Shown here one piece after another: positions 9,523 through 18,861 of a stretch of DNA of 64,000 nucleotides. The stretch covers positions 6,092,334-6,156,333 of the forward strand of contig NZ_CP037422.1 in the NCBI RefSeq assembly GCF_007748175.1. Reading direction: 5' to 3'. Every line of letters begins with the position of its first letter. Positions within the stretch are counted from its first letter, which is position 1. This DNA comes from Gimesia aquarii. GTDB taxonomy: Bacteria; Planctomycetota; Planctomycetia; Planctomycetales; Planctomycetaceae. The notes beneath the pieces were generated by a model that ran no database searches, was not told the origin of the DNA, and saw only the letters and a program-made list of their open reading frames with translations. A program made the position numbers and the translations under genes.

Positions 9523-10692
9523 ATGAATTACGATTTTTTCTCCCCTCAACAAATCCACTTTGGCTGGGAACGATTCAATGAAGTAGGACAGCTTGCTGCT
9601 TCGCTCGGTACACGTGCTTTGATCATTTCTGGCTCACGTTCGCTGGAAGCAAACGGTGTGATTCATGATTTGCAAAGATTGCTATCCCGTGCAAATGTCA
9701 CCAGCGAATTGATCCGAACGGTTTCAAATGAGCCACTGGTCTCCGACGTTGATCTGACCACAAATATCCTACATCACAGTGGAATTAGAGCAGGGGATTT
9801 TGTCATTGGAATTGGTGGAGGCTCTGGAATTGATCTGGCCAAAGCTTGTGCTGCAATGGTGACAAACCGTGAAAGCGACTCAGTTCTGGATTATCTGGAG
9901 GGCGTTGGTCGTGGCTTAAGTCTGACTCAAGCGCCACTCCCCATGCTGGCAATTCCCACCACTGCGGGTACAGGTAGTGAAGCCACGAAGAACGCCGTCA
10001 TTTCCAATCATTCACCGGCATTTAAAAAAAGCTTGAGAGCCAATCAGATGATTCCTGATCTGGTGCTCTGTGATCCAAAACTCTCGTGTTCCGTACCTCC
10101 CCACATTACTGCACAAACCGGAATGGATACCATTACCCAACTGTTGGAAAGTTACATCTCCTCTCGTGCTAAACCCATTCCACAGGCACTCTGCCTGCAA
10201 GGACTCAAGTTAGCATTACCTGCACTCGCAGAGGCAGTTGAAGATGGAGACTCTAGAAGTAGTCGAGAAAACATGTCGCATGCGGCGTTACTTTCCGGAA
10301 TCGCATTGGCCAACTCCGGATTGGGAATGGCACATGGAGTTGCTCCGGCCCTTGGAATTCACTGTAACATTCCACACGGATTAGCGTGTGCCGTCATGTT
10401 ACCTGCAACCCTCAAAACAAATTTATCAGTTCGTCAAAAAGAGTATGCTGAAATCACTCGTTTTATCTCGCCCGAACTTTCATTTGATGAAACGGACGCG
10501 GCTCAGTATCTCATTGATCAGATACAAGCATTAAACAACCGTATTAAGATTCCCTGTACTCTCTCTGAACTTGGTGTAACTCACTCACAGATTCCGGACC
10601 TCGTCGCCAGTTCGCGAGGTAATAGTATGAGTGGAAATCCTCGAGAAATCTCAGATGAAGAGCTGACACATATCCTGGAAGATCTGTTGTAA
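9523..10692 (+). CDS. Iron-containing alcohol dehydrogenase
   Basis: About 389 residues from MNYDFFSPQQIHFG. The N-terminal half is a dinucleotide-binding domain with GIGGGSGIDLAKA and PTTAGTGSEATKNAV, the NAD(P) motifs of Fe-ADHs. The metal site is made of GMDTITQLLES, MAHGVAPALG and IPHGLACAVMLP. Asp and two His ligands are in place; the second ligand position (often His in DALTHAIE) is Gln, as in several Fe-ADH subfamilies. It probably interconverts an alcohol and an aldehyde or ketone; the substrate cannot be assigned. It starts just after the peroxidase terminator, so it has its own promoter. Confidence 0.88.
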   Translation: MNYDFFSPQQIHFGWERFNEVGQLAASLGTRALIISGSRSLEANGVIHDLQRLLSRANVTSELIRTVSNEPLVSDVDLTTNILHHSGIRAGDFVIGIGGGSGIDLAKACAAMVTNRESDSVLDYLEGVGRGLSLTQAPLPMLAIPTTAGTGSEATKNAVISNHSPAFKKSLRANQMIPDLVLCDPKLSCSVPPHITAQTGMDTITQLLESYISSRAKPIPQALCLQGLKLALPALAEAVEDGDSRSSRENMSHAALLSGIALANSGLGMAHGVAPALGIHCNIPHGLACAVMLPATLKTNLSVRQKEYAEITRFISPELSFDETDAAQYLIDQIQALNNRIKIPCTLSELGVTHSQIPDLVASSRGNSMSGNPREISDEELTHILEDLL

Positions 10693-10907
10693 TGATGAAA
10701 ATTCTACGATCAAACCTGATCGACGCTACGTAGGCCGCTGGCTGTCCGTAAAGTGTGCAAAGAATGTCGTACTCATTTTAATTCGTTCTCGCTTTCGTTA
10801 GAATGCTGTCGTAACGGTTTGGCACATTCTACTAAATAAAGTAGTACCACACTTTTTCGAACAATATATTTTTCCAAATCCATTCTTTCAGACAGGGCAT
10901 TGACAGC

Positions 10908-11831
10908 ATGATTATCGCAGCCGGCCTGAGCCCGGCCTGGCAGCAAATTCTGGAAGTTGATCAGTTACGAACAGGGGAGGTCAATCGCTGCCGAACTGCT
11001 CATTGGTGTGCCTCGGGAAAAGTGATTAACGTGGGAATCGCTTTACAACATCTAGAGGTTCCTAATAAGACGATATTTCCTGCCGGAGGTCCGATTCGAA
11101 CTTTCATTGAGCAAGACCTTGATCTTTTAAAAGTTCGCTATCGTGTATTGGACCAACAAAACCCGACTCGTATTTGCACCACTGTTCTGGATCAATCTTC
11201 AGGTCAGACAACGGAGCTTGTCGAAAATGCGTCACCACTCTCTGAAAAAGAACTCAACGCATTTTCAAACGAATTTAACCGTTGGGTTTCAAAGGCAAAT
11301 ATCGTAGTCCTCTCTGGATCACTTCCAGCGGGAACACTAGCCACATTTTATCGTGACCTGATTGCTGTGGCAGATTGCCCTGTGATCCTGGATGCGCGTG
11401 GTCCTGAATTGGAGACGGCATTAAGTCAAAAACCTTTCCTGGTGAAACCGAATCTCGAAGAACTGGAACGCACACTTTCCTGTTCTCTTTCCAATACCAA
11501 AGAACTGATCGAAGGCATGCAGGAAATCAATCGGAGAGGCGCAGATTGGGTTGTGATCTCTCAAGGAAATGCATCATTATGGGCAACATCAGGAGACCAG
11601 GTTTTTCGATTCACGCCTCCTCCAGTCAAAGGTGTGAATCCCATTGGGTGTGGTGACAGTCTTGCTGCAGGAATTGCCGCCGGTCTGTATCGAGAGTGGA
11701 CTATTCCCGATGCGATCCGCTGGGGTATGGCTGCCGCTGCTGATAATTTGACTCAACTACTGCCCGCGAGACTCTCGCTACCCAAAGTACAAGCGTTTTA
11801 CGAAGAAGTCGAACTGGAACAAATAGCTTGA
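10908..11831 (+). CDS. PfkB-family sugar kinase, 1-phosphofructokinase-like
   Basis: Protein of 307 residues with the FruK/LacC layout: MIIAAGLSPAWQQ at the N-terminus, ASGKVINVGIAL for sugar binding, VVLSGSLPAG, VKPNLEELE and the C-terminal anion hole NPIGCGDSLAAGIAAG with the catalytic Asp. Expected reaction: ATP-dependent phosphorylation of a sugar phosphate such as fructose 1-phosphate or tagatose 6-phosphate. No PTS genes are nearby, so the substrate stays open. Its stop overlaps the TTG start of the ABC ATPase by 4 bases (TTGA), so the two are co-translated despite having no obvious functional link. Confidence 0.82.
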   Translation: MIIAAGLSPAWQQILEVDQLRTGEVNRCRTAHWCASGKVINVGIALQHLEVPNKTIFPAGGPIRTFIEQDLDLLKVRYRVLDQQNPTRICTTVLDQSSGQTTELVENASPLSEKELNAFSNEFNRWVSKANIVVLSGSLPAGTLATFYRDLIAVADCPVILDARGPELETALSQKPFLVKPNLEELERTLSCSLSNTKELIEGMQEINRRGADWVVISQGNASLWATSGDQVFRFTPPPVKGVNPIGCGDSLAAGIAAGLYREWTIPDAIRWGMAAAADNLTQLLPARLSLPKVQAFYEEVELEQIA

Positions 11832-12532
11832 TCAACGAACCAAATAATCAAAAACCTGCTCTGCTGGCAGCTCAGCAATTGGGACGGCAAACAGAAACCG
11901 GACAATGGCTCATCAGGAATTTGTCGCTCACAATCCACTCAGGTGACCGGATCGCCATCGTGGGGCCAACCGGTTCCGGAAAATCGCTCTTTTTACGTTC
12001 TCTAGCAATCCTGGATGAAATTCAGGAAGGCGAGATTCATTTTCATGGCAAGCTTATAAAGGATAAACAGATTCCGCATTTTCGCAGTCAGGTGGTTTAT
12101 CTGCAACAACGACCTGTCTTAATTGAAGGAATCGTGCAAGCCAACTTGGAATTCGCATTGAAATTTCAAACGAATCAACATAAACCTCAAGACACCTCAG
12201 CTGTTTTAAATTTACTGAACTCGTTTGAGAGACCAGAAGAATTCCTACATCGTCATTCCAGTCTACTTTCAGGCGGAGAGGGACAAATTGTTGCTTTACT
12301 ACGTGCCCTGGTGCTATCACCACAAGTACTGCTCCTTGATGAACCAACGTCGGCACTCGATCAGCAGACTGCAAAAATGTTCGAATCGATCATTTTAACC
12401 TGGATGGAAACTTCAGAATTGAACCCCGCATTTGTCTGGATTACACACGATCAGAGTCAAGCACAGCGAATCGCCAGCCAGATCATGACGTTTCCGTCAG
12501 GAAATATTTCTGAAAGTCAAAAAACCCCATGA
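11828..12532 (+). CDS. fetA: ABC transporter ATP-binding protein, FetA/YbbL-like
   Basis: Protein of 234 residues starting at TTG, overlapping the sugar kinase stop. Walker A is GPTGSGKS (residues 46-53), the signature is LLSGGEGQ, Walker B is VLLLDEPTSALD, and VWITHDQSQ is the switch His. Length and the segments VVYLQQRPVLIEGIVQANL and VWITHD fit E. coli FetA (YbbL), the ATPase of a putative iron exporter. The matching permease family (FetB/UPF0014) is encoded at 18,047-18,841, six kilobases away. Assignment to FetA rather than another ABC ATPase is supported by that pairing and by similarity from memory. Confidence 0.75.
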   Translation: MINEPNNQKPALLAAQQLGRQTETGQWLIRNLSLTIHSGDRIAIVGPTGSGKSLFLRSLAILDEIQEGEIHFHGKLIKDKQIPHFRSQVVYLQQRPVLIEGIVQANLEFALKFQTNQHKPQDTSAVLNLLNSFERPEEFLHRHSSLLSGGEGQIVALLRALVLSPQVLLLDEPTSALDQQTAKMFESIILTWMETSELNPAFVWITHDQSQAQRIASQIMTFPSGNISESQKTP

Positions 12533-12650
12533 GCATTTCGCAGGATGATCTCTTTTGTTAATAATGAAATGAATCCGATTGGAACGAAACCGGATTTTAA
12601 GTATGATTATGATGTTGAGCTTTCTCTCACCTCTTCTAAGGAGACAACAG

Positions 12651-13016
12651 ATGCCCGTTAATATTCAGCAACATGAGGATCAGAATTACCTCGAAATTCA
12701 GATGTCAGGAAAACTGACCAAAGAAGACTATCATGAATTCATTCCAATCATTGAAACCATGATCGAGCAAAAAGGGCTGTTACACATTCTTTTAGAGCTG
12801 CATGATTTCCATGGCTGGACAGCCGGTGCTTTGTGGGAAGATATCAAATTTGACGTGAAGCACTTTAACGACATCGCACGCCTGGCTATGGTTGGCGAAA
12901 GTAAATGGCAAGAAGGCATGGCTACCTTCTGCAAGCCCTTTACTAAAGCAAAGATCAAGTACTTTGAAGCCTCTGAGTTGGAAGCAGCAAAAACGTGGAT
13001 CACCGAATCTACATAA
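12651..13016 (+). CDS. SpoIIAA/STAS-like protein
   Basis: Start at MPVNIQQHED, with AAGGAG nine bases upstream; longer in-frame starts lack a ribosome site. The 121 residues have the SpoIIAA-like layout (LEIQMSGKLTKEDYHEFIPIIE, GLLHILLELHDFHGWTAGALWEDIKFD, RLAMVGESKWQEGMATFCKPF, KYFEASELEAAKTWI). Family members are small cytoplasmic STAS-fold proteins of unknown function; lipid or anti-sigma-like binding has been suggested for the fold. The gene stands alone and converges on the kinase-like gene to its right. Confidence 0.75.
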   Translation: MPVNIQQHEDQNYLEIQMSGKLTKEDYHEFIPIIETMIEQKGLLHILLELHDFHGWTAGALWEDIKFDVKHFNDIARLAMVGESKWQEGMATFCKPFTKAKIKYFEASELEAAKTWITEST

Positions 13017-13055
13017 GAAATGGCGAAACCCAAAACCGTATTCACGGCCATGGAT

Positions 13056-14591
13056 TCAATCACGCGTTTTGACAAGTTGAACCAGCATCTCAGTACTCCA
13101 TTCCTGATCTGCAGGAATGGAGACTGCCGTTTTATTTTCCGCTTCTGAAAGTGGCTCAGCCACTTCTAACTGCCGCGCCAACACTTCTATTGTTGCATCT
13201 GATGGATCGTCGCTGAAGACTTGCCGGTCAATGATCCGTGATTCGAGAGTTTTTCGGTCTGCAGAGAAGTTCAGAAGTAAAAAGGGCATCTGTAAACATT
13301 CTGCTAATTCTTGAAATAAGGAACGTTGCCAGGCTTTTAAAGTGGTTGCATCTACAATGACAGTCCAACCTGCTTTCAAAATCATTTGAGCAAGTTGGGA
13401 CAATTGCTGGTATGTTTTCTCTGTGACTGCCAATGAATAGAGTTCTACTTTCTCAAGCTGGTTTTCCCTTTGTATGCGTTTGCGTTCCACGTCAGAGCGG
13501 ATACGAATCGCTTTCATTCCTTCCAGTAATAAAGCACTTCCATACGATTTCCCACTACCAGAAACACCATGAGTCAAAATCAACAATGGTTTTGTTCCGA
13601 GTACGTAATTTTTTGCGAGTTCTAAATACGAGTGAAATTCTTCATAAATCTGAGTCGTTCTTTGATGGGCAGACTGCTGTTGATTAATACGCAATGCTGC
13701 AACTTTTGCACGCACCATTGCCCGATACGACATATAAAACCATAACAAGGGGATACCTGCATAATCACCAGTTATTTCCAGATATCGATTCAGAAACCGC
13801 ATCGCGTAATCAGGACGTCCACGATCTTCGAGATCCATGACGAGAAATGCGACTTCACTCATGACGTCAATCCAACGCAATTCCGCATTGAATTCGAGAC
13901 AATCAAAAATCGTCACTCCTTTTTCGCTAAGAATCATATTTCCCAGGTGCATATCGCCATGACACTCACGAATAAATCCTTGAGATTTGCGTTGTGCAAG
14001 CAAAGTTTGATGTTCTTCATGCCATTTTTCGTTTTCCCTTTGAATCAACTCGACCGATTCCATAATCGCTTTATCAGATGCAAACTGTTTCCTCAATTGC
14101 CGAAAGTTTTCCTCCACCGGAGCCATAACCATTTTCGGCGTTCCCGCTTCGGTATCCGCGCCTGCAATTGCTATCGATGCATGAAATTCAGCGACTTCCT
14201 GAGCCAGCAAATCAATGTGCTTCGCTCTTAAGTGATCTTGTGTAATGGCTTGACTGAGGAGTTTTTCCTGAGGAAACTGCACCATTCGAACCGCGTAATC
14301 GAAAATTTCCCCCTCGCCGTTAAGTTGAGGTGCTGCTTCAGTTCCCGTAATTGGAACTACATCCAGATAAAGTTCTGGTGCCAGCCTGCGATTCAGGCGT
14401 AGTTCTTCTTGACAATATTTTTCTCGAAGTGCCAATGTTGAAAAGTTAACAAACCCCAGATTGACATGCTTTTTGAGTTTGTATGCATAGTGTCCCGTCA
14501 ATAACACCCAGGAAATGTGTGTCTCTAAAACCTGAAACTCGTCAACCGGGTGATCATAGAGCGATTTATTTTGTAATGATTCGATCAACAT
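13056..14591 (-). CDS. Bifunctional aminoglycoside phosphotransferase-like / P-loop kinase protein
   Basis: Protein of 511 residues. Residues 1 to about 320 are an APH-like kinase fold (HISWVLLTGHYAYKLKKHVNLGFVNF, then the catalytic-type loop ECHGDMHLGNMIL and IFDCLEFNAELRWIDV). A second domain carries a P-loop, THGVSGSGKSYGSALL, and is an AAA_33/adenylate-kinase-like unit (RIRSDVERKRIQ, VIVDATTLKAWQR). This pair of domains is the COG2187/COG0645 fusion, widespread but without a proven substrate. It probably phosphorylates a small molecule; antibiotic resistance should not be assumed. Transcribed towards 12,651-13,016. Confidence 0.85.
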   Translation of the reverse strand: MLIESLQNKSLYDHPVDEFQVLETHISWVLLTGHYAYKLKKHVNLGFVNFSTLALREKYCQEELRLNRRLAPELYLDVVPITGTEAAPQLNGEGEIFDYAVRMVQFPQEKLLSQAITQDHLRAKHIDLLAQEVAEFHASIAIAGADTEAGTPKMVMAPVEENFRQLRKQFASDKAIMESVELIQRENEKWHEEHQTLLAQRKSQGFIRECHGDMHLGNMILSEKGVTIFDCLEFNAELRWIDVMSEVAFLVMDLEDRGRPDYAMRFLNRYLEITGDYAGIPLLWFYMSYRAMVRAKVAALRINQQQSAHQRTTQIYEEFHSYLELAKNYVLGTKPLLILTHGVSGSGKSYGSALLLEGMKAIRIRSDVERKRIQRENQLEKVELYSLAVTEKTYQQLSQLAQMILKAGWTVIVDATTLKAWQRSLFQELAECLQMPFLLLNFSADRKTLESRIIDRQVFSDDPSDATIEVLARQLEVAEPLSEAENKTAVSIPADQEWSTEMLVQLVKTRD

Positions 14592-14745
14592 GGTGCATCT
14601 TCCCTGCGCATTCTGTTATGTATATTTTTTTACTGAGTTCATATCATAACAGAAAATCAGTAAAGATTAGAGTCATACCTCTAAAGCAGGAAACACCATT
14701 GGAAAATAATTAGCTGTATCTCAGATTCCCTACTGCGTCTTAAAA

Positions 14746-15486
14746 TCAGTTTTTTTGTGCAATCAGAATATAGTAGGGAGCTTTCAGTAGAGGAAGGAAA
14801 GGAAGGCTCCCCAGATTTTCAATGAGCGAGATGACTTCAAAACGATCATGCAGGTAGGGAAGGTGATCAGGATTTAAAAACACATTATCACTGGAAAACC
14901 AAACTGGCCAGAAGTTTCGCTGAAACCACGAATGAGAAGCATGATTTGACTGTGGATATTTTCGCGAGACATAAAAATCGACAATTCCGAGTATTCCACC
15001 AGGTCGTAGCAAATCCCAAGCGTGATTCACGGCCTGAAACCAATCTGGAATCATTGTTAACGAGTAGGAAAACGTGATGAGATCGATCTGCGTTTCAGGG
15101 GACCTAAAGGTAGTAGCATCCGCACAAATGGCTTTGACGTTAGACCAGTTCTGAGTCATGATGCGTTTCGAGCAGACATCAAGTAGTGGCTGACACAAAT
15201 CAACGAGATAAGCCCGCTGAAACTGACAGAGCTTTTGCCCCCACAATTCTGCATTCTCACCTGTTCCGGCCCCCATATCTACCCATATTCCATTATCAGG
15301 AACAGGCAGACTTTCGAATAATTCACAGCGACCATGCAATAAACGTTTACGAAATTGATCGTAACCTGAGGCTTGTCCCTGATAAAAAGAATTCAGACGT
15401 TCGGAATGGGTTTTCCCGTCAATTCTGGAAACCAGCAAATGCCATAGCGTTTTTAAATCATTGAATCGGGCACTCAGATTGCTCAT
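14746..15486 (-). CDS. btaB: SAM-dependent methyltransferase, BtaB-like
   Basis: Protein of 246 residues, class I Rossmann methyltransferase: WVDMGAGTGENAELWG is motif I, followed by VKAICADATTF, IDLITFSYSLTMIPDWF and LLRPGGILGIVDF. BtaB adds three methyl groups to the diacylglyceryl-homoserine made by BtaA, giving the betaine lipid DGTS. The assignment rests mainly on its position 53 bp after btaA on the same strand; the sequence itself shows only the methyltransferase class. Acts at the membrane surface on a lipid, by inference. Confidence 0.75.
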   Translation of the reverse strand: MSNLSARFNDLKTLWHLLVSRIDGKTHSERLNSFYQGQASGYDQFRKRLLHGRCELFESLPVPDNGIWVDMGAGTGENAELWGQKLCQFQRAYLVDLCQPLLDVCSKRIMTQNWSNVKAICADATTFRSPETQIDLITFSYSLTMIPDWFQAVNHAWDLLRPGGILGIVDFYVSRKYPQSNHASHSWFQRNFWPVWFSSDNVFLNPDHLPYLHDRFEVISLIENLGSLPFLPLLKAPYYILIAQKN

Positions 15487-15539
15487 TGATTTCTGCTTTT
15501 TAGTCTAAATCATCCGACAAACGTTATTATAGAACTGTG

Positions 15540-16736
15540 TTAAACCATTAAGTCAGCAATATAGAAGCTTCCATATGTATTCACGCGATCTCGTTCATGC
15601 AATTCAGAGGCGAGTTGCGTTTGATACTTGAGTGATTCGCCGACTTCCTGCTCTTGTCCTCCACGTCGTACTTTTAAAGGATCAATAAAATCAACAGTCA
15701 TGCCGGCACTACGCCAGATAATTCGGGCTTTTTGTGCAGCGCGATCAAAGATCGCCTGCCATTCACTCTGTAACATTTTTGGCTGTGCACCGGCCATCCA
15801 GTCCATATGATCGAGCAATACGTAGCGAGAAATATTTCCTTGATACCGTCTCAAAAATCCTTCTACAGTATTCGTATTCACAGTCATGCGGTCAATTAAA
15901 CCTGACTTGAGTCTTTGAAAATTTTCCGGCTTGAGATACTCTGGGCAACAGTCATGCTCATAGCTTCCTGTCAAATAAACACGCCAAAAGTAATTGTCCT
16001 GTAATGAACGATTTGTAAACACTGTTTCAATCCGATCAATAACAAACTGCGCGATCCCGCCAGCGTAAGATTGATCAATCTGATTCCGTTGCTGGCGGGG
16101 TACTCCCAGCATCGATAGTGTTAAATCCCGGCGCATCCACCATTTGATCATACGTGTCCACAGTAATTCGTTTAAATTCCGAGACTGGTATATGGAACTT
16201 TGCTCGGTTACATCCTGGGCTGCCAGTAAGCTATTAATATCATCACGAATTTTCGCAACCCGATCGATGTAACAGTTCACGAGCCAGGCAAATAATCCCG
16301 AGGAACCGCGGAAGTAAAAACTGGAACGTCTCCCTCCACAGGAAAAAAAACTTCCATGACGGTCCCAGTATTTCTGAGCCGTCAATGACAAATCAGAACG
16401 TAATTTTTGAGAATACAAGCTCTCCCAATATTGAGATTTCCCTCGACCAAACAAGTCAAAAAATGATTCGTAATCCAGGTTACGAATAGCTGATCGTTTC
16501 AACTCAAGCAGTGCGTTTTGTTTTGGGTTTACATCGACTGCGTGAACAGACCTGGGTTCATCCAACAAGTAATCCAGCGCGTTACACCCCGCGGATGTGA
16601 TCACCAAAACTTCATCCTCGGTACTAAGATTCAAAGCTTTCCGATCAAGACGTGGATCTTCCCAACAGGTGTTGTAAACCAGATTACTTTGATGAACCAG
16701 CTGAAAACTCTTACGGCTAATCCCTTCAGAAATCAT
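15540..16736 (-). CDS. btaA: DUF3419 protein, BtaA-like (SAM:diacylglycerol 3-amino-3-carboxypropyl transferase)
   Basis: Protein of 398 residues with the DUF3419 hallmarks: LVYNTCWEDPRLDRKAL near the N-terminus, VLVITSAGCNALDYLL as the SAM motif, VHAVDVNPKQNALLELK, FFGRGK-type segment DLFGRGKSQYW, and a C-terminal LLDHMDWM plus ARIIWRSAG. BtaA transfers the aminocarboxypropyl group of SAM to diacylglycerol, the first step of betaine-lipid synthesis. SD-like AGGA lies upstream of the ATG at 16,736. It follows the phosphoesterase gene by 38 bp and precedes btaB by 53 bp, so the three form one operon. Confidence 0.88.
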   Translation of the reverse strand: MISEGISRKSFQLVHQSNLVYNTCWEDPRLDRKALNLSTEDEVLVITSAGCNALDYLLDEPRSVHAVDVNPKQNALLELKRSAIRNLDYESFFDLFGRGKSQYWESLYSQKLRSDLSLTAQKYWDRHGSFFSCGGRRSSFYFRGSSGLFAWLVNCYIDRVAKIRDDINSLLAAQDVTEQSSIYQSRNLNELLWTRMIKWWMRRDLTLSMLGVPRQQRNQIDQSYAGGIAQFVIDRIETVFTNRSLQDNYFWRVYLTGSYEHDCCPEYLKPENFQRLKSGLIDRMTVNTNTVEGFLRRYQGNISRYVLLDHMDWMAGAQPKMLQSEWQAIFDRAAQKARIIWRSAGMTVDFIDPLKVRRGGQEQEVGESLKYQTQLASELHERDRVNTYGSFYIADLMV

Positions 16737-16774
16737 TTATTCTGTTCCTGCTAAAGTATTGAAAACAGGGTTGA

Positions 16775-17683
16775 TTAACGACGAATCAACCTCAAAGGGT
16801 GTAATCTTTTCAGAAAACGGCTCAGCACACCTGGAACTTGCAGTTCATCAAACTCTCGCTGCAATCCCAGCTTCTTGACTGGTTGCTCCTGATTCATGGG
16901 CTGATGCGAAGAAGCCTTCTCCTGATCAAAAAATACAATCTCCATTTTGCCATCGCCATATTCAATCAACGCACTACAATGCTCGACCCAATCACCCGTG
17001 TTACAGTAATTGACTCCCTCAATATCTAAAATGTTAGGTGCATGGATATGACCACAGATGATTCCTTCACAACGATTCTCGCGAGCGTGCCCGGCCAGCT
17101 TTTGTTCATAATGACTGATAAACCGCATCAATTGTTTAACGCGTGACTTTACAGCCGAAGACAATGCATATTTCTTTTGGCCTTTTCGTTTCAATAGTCG
17201 ATTGAATAACGTATTCGATGTCAGCAAAACATCGTAAGCAAAAGAAGCCAGAATAGATAACCATTGCGCTCCGGTTTCGAACTTGTCAAATTGGTCACCA
17301 TGAATAATCAAAAACCGACGGCCATCCGCTGTAATATGCACGAACTCATCGGAAAGAGTGACAAATCCAAAGCGTTTCCCAAAATCACGGAGAAAATTAT
17401 CGTGATTTCCAGGGGTATAAAAGATTTCAGTTCCTTTTGAACTCAATTCTTCGACCCGGTCGAAGATCGCGTTATAGGTTTGTGGCCAACGCCACTTCTT
17501 ACGCAATTTCCAACCATCAATCAGGTCTCCTACCAGATACAAAGATTCGGGCTCATGTAAATTCAGGAATTCCAAAAACTCACTGGCTCTGGAGTGCATG
17601 CATCCTAAATGCACATCGCTGACAAAAATTGTACGAACTTCCCTACTGACTGAGTCAGCGCCTTGTTTCTCGGACGAGATCAT
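16775..17683 (-). CDS. plcP: Calcineurin-like phosphoesterase, PlcP-like phospholipase C candidate
   Basis: The start is at MISSEKQG because AAGGAG stands just upstream; a start 12 codons earlier is unsupported. About 302 residues with the metallophosphoesterase motifs SDVHLG, GDLIDGW, GNHDN, IHGDQFD and GHIHAP. Such proteins are often labelled UDP-2,3-diacylglucosamine diphosphatase (LpxH). Here the two downstream genes are btaA and btaB, the context known for PlcP, the phospholipase C that converts phospholipids to diacylglycerol under phosphate starvation. I therefore prefer PlcP, which would feed diacylglycerol to BtaA. LpxH-type activity remains the alternative. Confidence 0.72.
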   Translation of the reverse strand: MISSEKQGADSVSREVRTIFVSDVHLGCMHSRASEFLEFLNLHEPESLYLVGDLIDGWKLRKKWRWPQTYNAIFDRVEELSSKGTEIFYTPGNHDNFLRDFGKRFGFVTLSDEFVHITADGRRFLIIHGDQFDKFETGAQWLSILASFAYDVLLTSNTLFNRLLKRKGQKKYALSSAVKSRVKQLMRFISHYEQKLAGHARENRCEGIICGHIHAPNILDIEGVNYCNTGDWVEHCSALIEYGDGKMEIVFFDQEKASSHQPMNQEQPVKKLGLQREFDELQVPGVLSRFLKRLHPLRLIRR

Positions 17684-18046
17684 ATCATTCTCCTTAATGA
17701 CATAGCTCCGCGAAAACATTTACCCGCTGTTTTACATTCTCCACACAGATCAATCTTTGACTGTTTCGTTATTTGTTCTGTTTTCATTCTGGCGAGGATG
17801 ATAACACTCCATTATTCGCTGTTGATGAATGCAAAGTTAAGGTCTCAAGAATTCATAGAATCAAAAATCCGTCTTAAATAAAGATTTTGTTAAGGGTACA
17901 TTGCTTTGAAATGAAGCATATCCCATTAATGAACTGATGTAGATAAAGACTTCACATAGTCCAATGAAGACTTTATGATCCAAATCACAGAGTTACTTCG
18001 CTGTATTACTTCTCGAAATTCAGGAATCCACAAGCAGGTGATCTCC
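17684..18046. other. Divergent intergenic region between plcP and fetB
   Basis: This region of 363 bp must hold the promoters of the plcP-btaA-btaB operon and of fetB. It is AT-rich. I searched by eye for a Pho box (two CTGTCAT-like repeats 11 bases apart) and found only scattered CTGTTT elements near 17,745-17,785 at the wrong spacing. No RNA gene is recognised. Confidence 0.4.
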
Positions 18047-18841
18047 ATGTATGACTTAACTCCAATCAATATTGGTCTAGCTGTCATGTTGGTCTTGATC
18101 AATGGAATCATTTCCATCTGGATGAAACTAAAGTTGGAGAAACAACTGTTGCTTGCCTCAATTCGTGCGATTGTGCAATTGTTACTGATTGGCTTAATCC
18201 TGGAATGGATTTTCGAACTTTCGTGGTGGCCTATCATCGGTCTGTTAATGTTCACGATGACGTTGATTGCGAGTCTCACCGCAGTCCAACGTTCTCAACG
18301 TCGTTTTCCGGGAATCTGGTTAAACAGCACCGTAGCGGTTTTTGCCAGTTCCTGGCTGGTCACCGGATTCGCATTAGCGGCTATTATCCCACCACATAGC
18401 TGGTCAGAAAATCCTGCTCAATACCTCATTCCCCTGTTGGGAATGATCCTGGGTAATACGCTCAATGGTATCTCATTGGGTCTTGATCGATTGAGTGAAG
18501 AATTGGTGATGCGCAGGGCAGAAGTGGAATTGAAACTCACTTTGGGTGCCACTCGAAACGAAGCGGCTCGACAGGCGCTTCAAAATGCGGTCCGTTCCGG
18601 GATGACACCCATTATCAATTCGATGATGGTAGTAGGCCTGGTTTCACTTCCGGGTTTGATGACGGGGCAAATTCTAGCCGGTGCGAGCCCACTGGATTCT
18701 GTGAAATATCAGATTGTCATCATGTTTCTGATCGCGTCGGGAACCGCATTGGGAACCGTTATTTCTGTGCTGCTGGGCTTTCGATGTTTGTTTAATTCCA
18801 AACATCAATTCCTGTTCGATCAGATCAGACGAGTAGGGTAG
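18047..18841 (+). CDS. fetB: ABC transporter permease, FetB/YbbM (UPF0014) family
   Basis: The start at MYDLTPINIG follows AGGTGAT; an upstream ATG would add 24 polar residues that the family lacks. The 264 residues compare with about 259 in E. coli FetB. There are six or seven membrane segments, with the family motifs LLLASIRAIVQLLLIGLIL, IPLLGMILGNTLNGISLGLDRL, EVELKLTLGATRNEAAR and GLVSLPGLMTGQILAG. With FetA it would form a putative iron exporter that protects against oxidative stress in E. coli. Its ATPase partner lies at 11,828-12,532 and is separated from it by five genes. Confidence 0.86.
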   Translation: MYDLTPINIGLAVMLVLINGIISIWMKLKLEKQLLLASIRAIVQLLLIGLILEWIFELSWWPIIGLLMFTMTLIASLTAVQRSQRRFPGIWLNSTVAVFASSWLVTGFALAAIIPPHSWSENPAQYLIPLLGMILGNTLNGISLGLDRLSEELVMRRAEVELKLTLGATRNEAARQALQNAVRSGMTPIINSMMVVGLVSLPGLMTGQILAGASPLDSVKYQIVIMFLIASGTALGTVISVLLGFRCLFNSKHQFLFDQIRRVG

Positions 18842-18861
18842 GGTACAAAATCAACTGAAAA

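Noticed and set aside
13056-14591. Aminoglycoside resistance gene
   Set aside because: The APH-like domain is fused to an AAA_33 unit in a widespread housekeeping-type family; no resistance context.
16775-17683. LpxH as the firm assignment
   Set aside because: The motifs fit LpxH-like phosphoesterases, but the btaA-btaB context points to PlcP; no lipid A genes are nearby.
17684-18046. Pho box upstream of plcP
   Set aside because: CTGTTT-like elements exist but not with the 11-base spacing or the CTGTCAT core.
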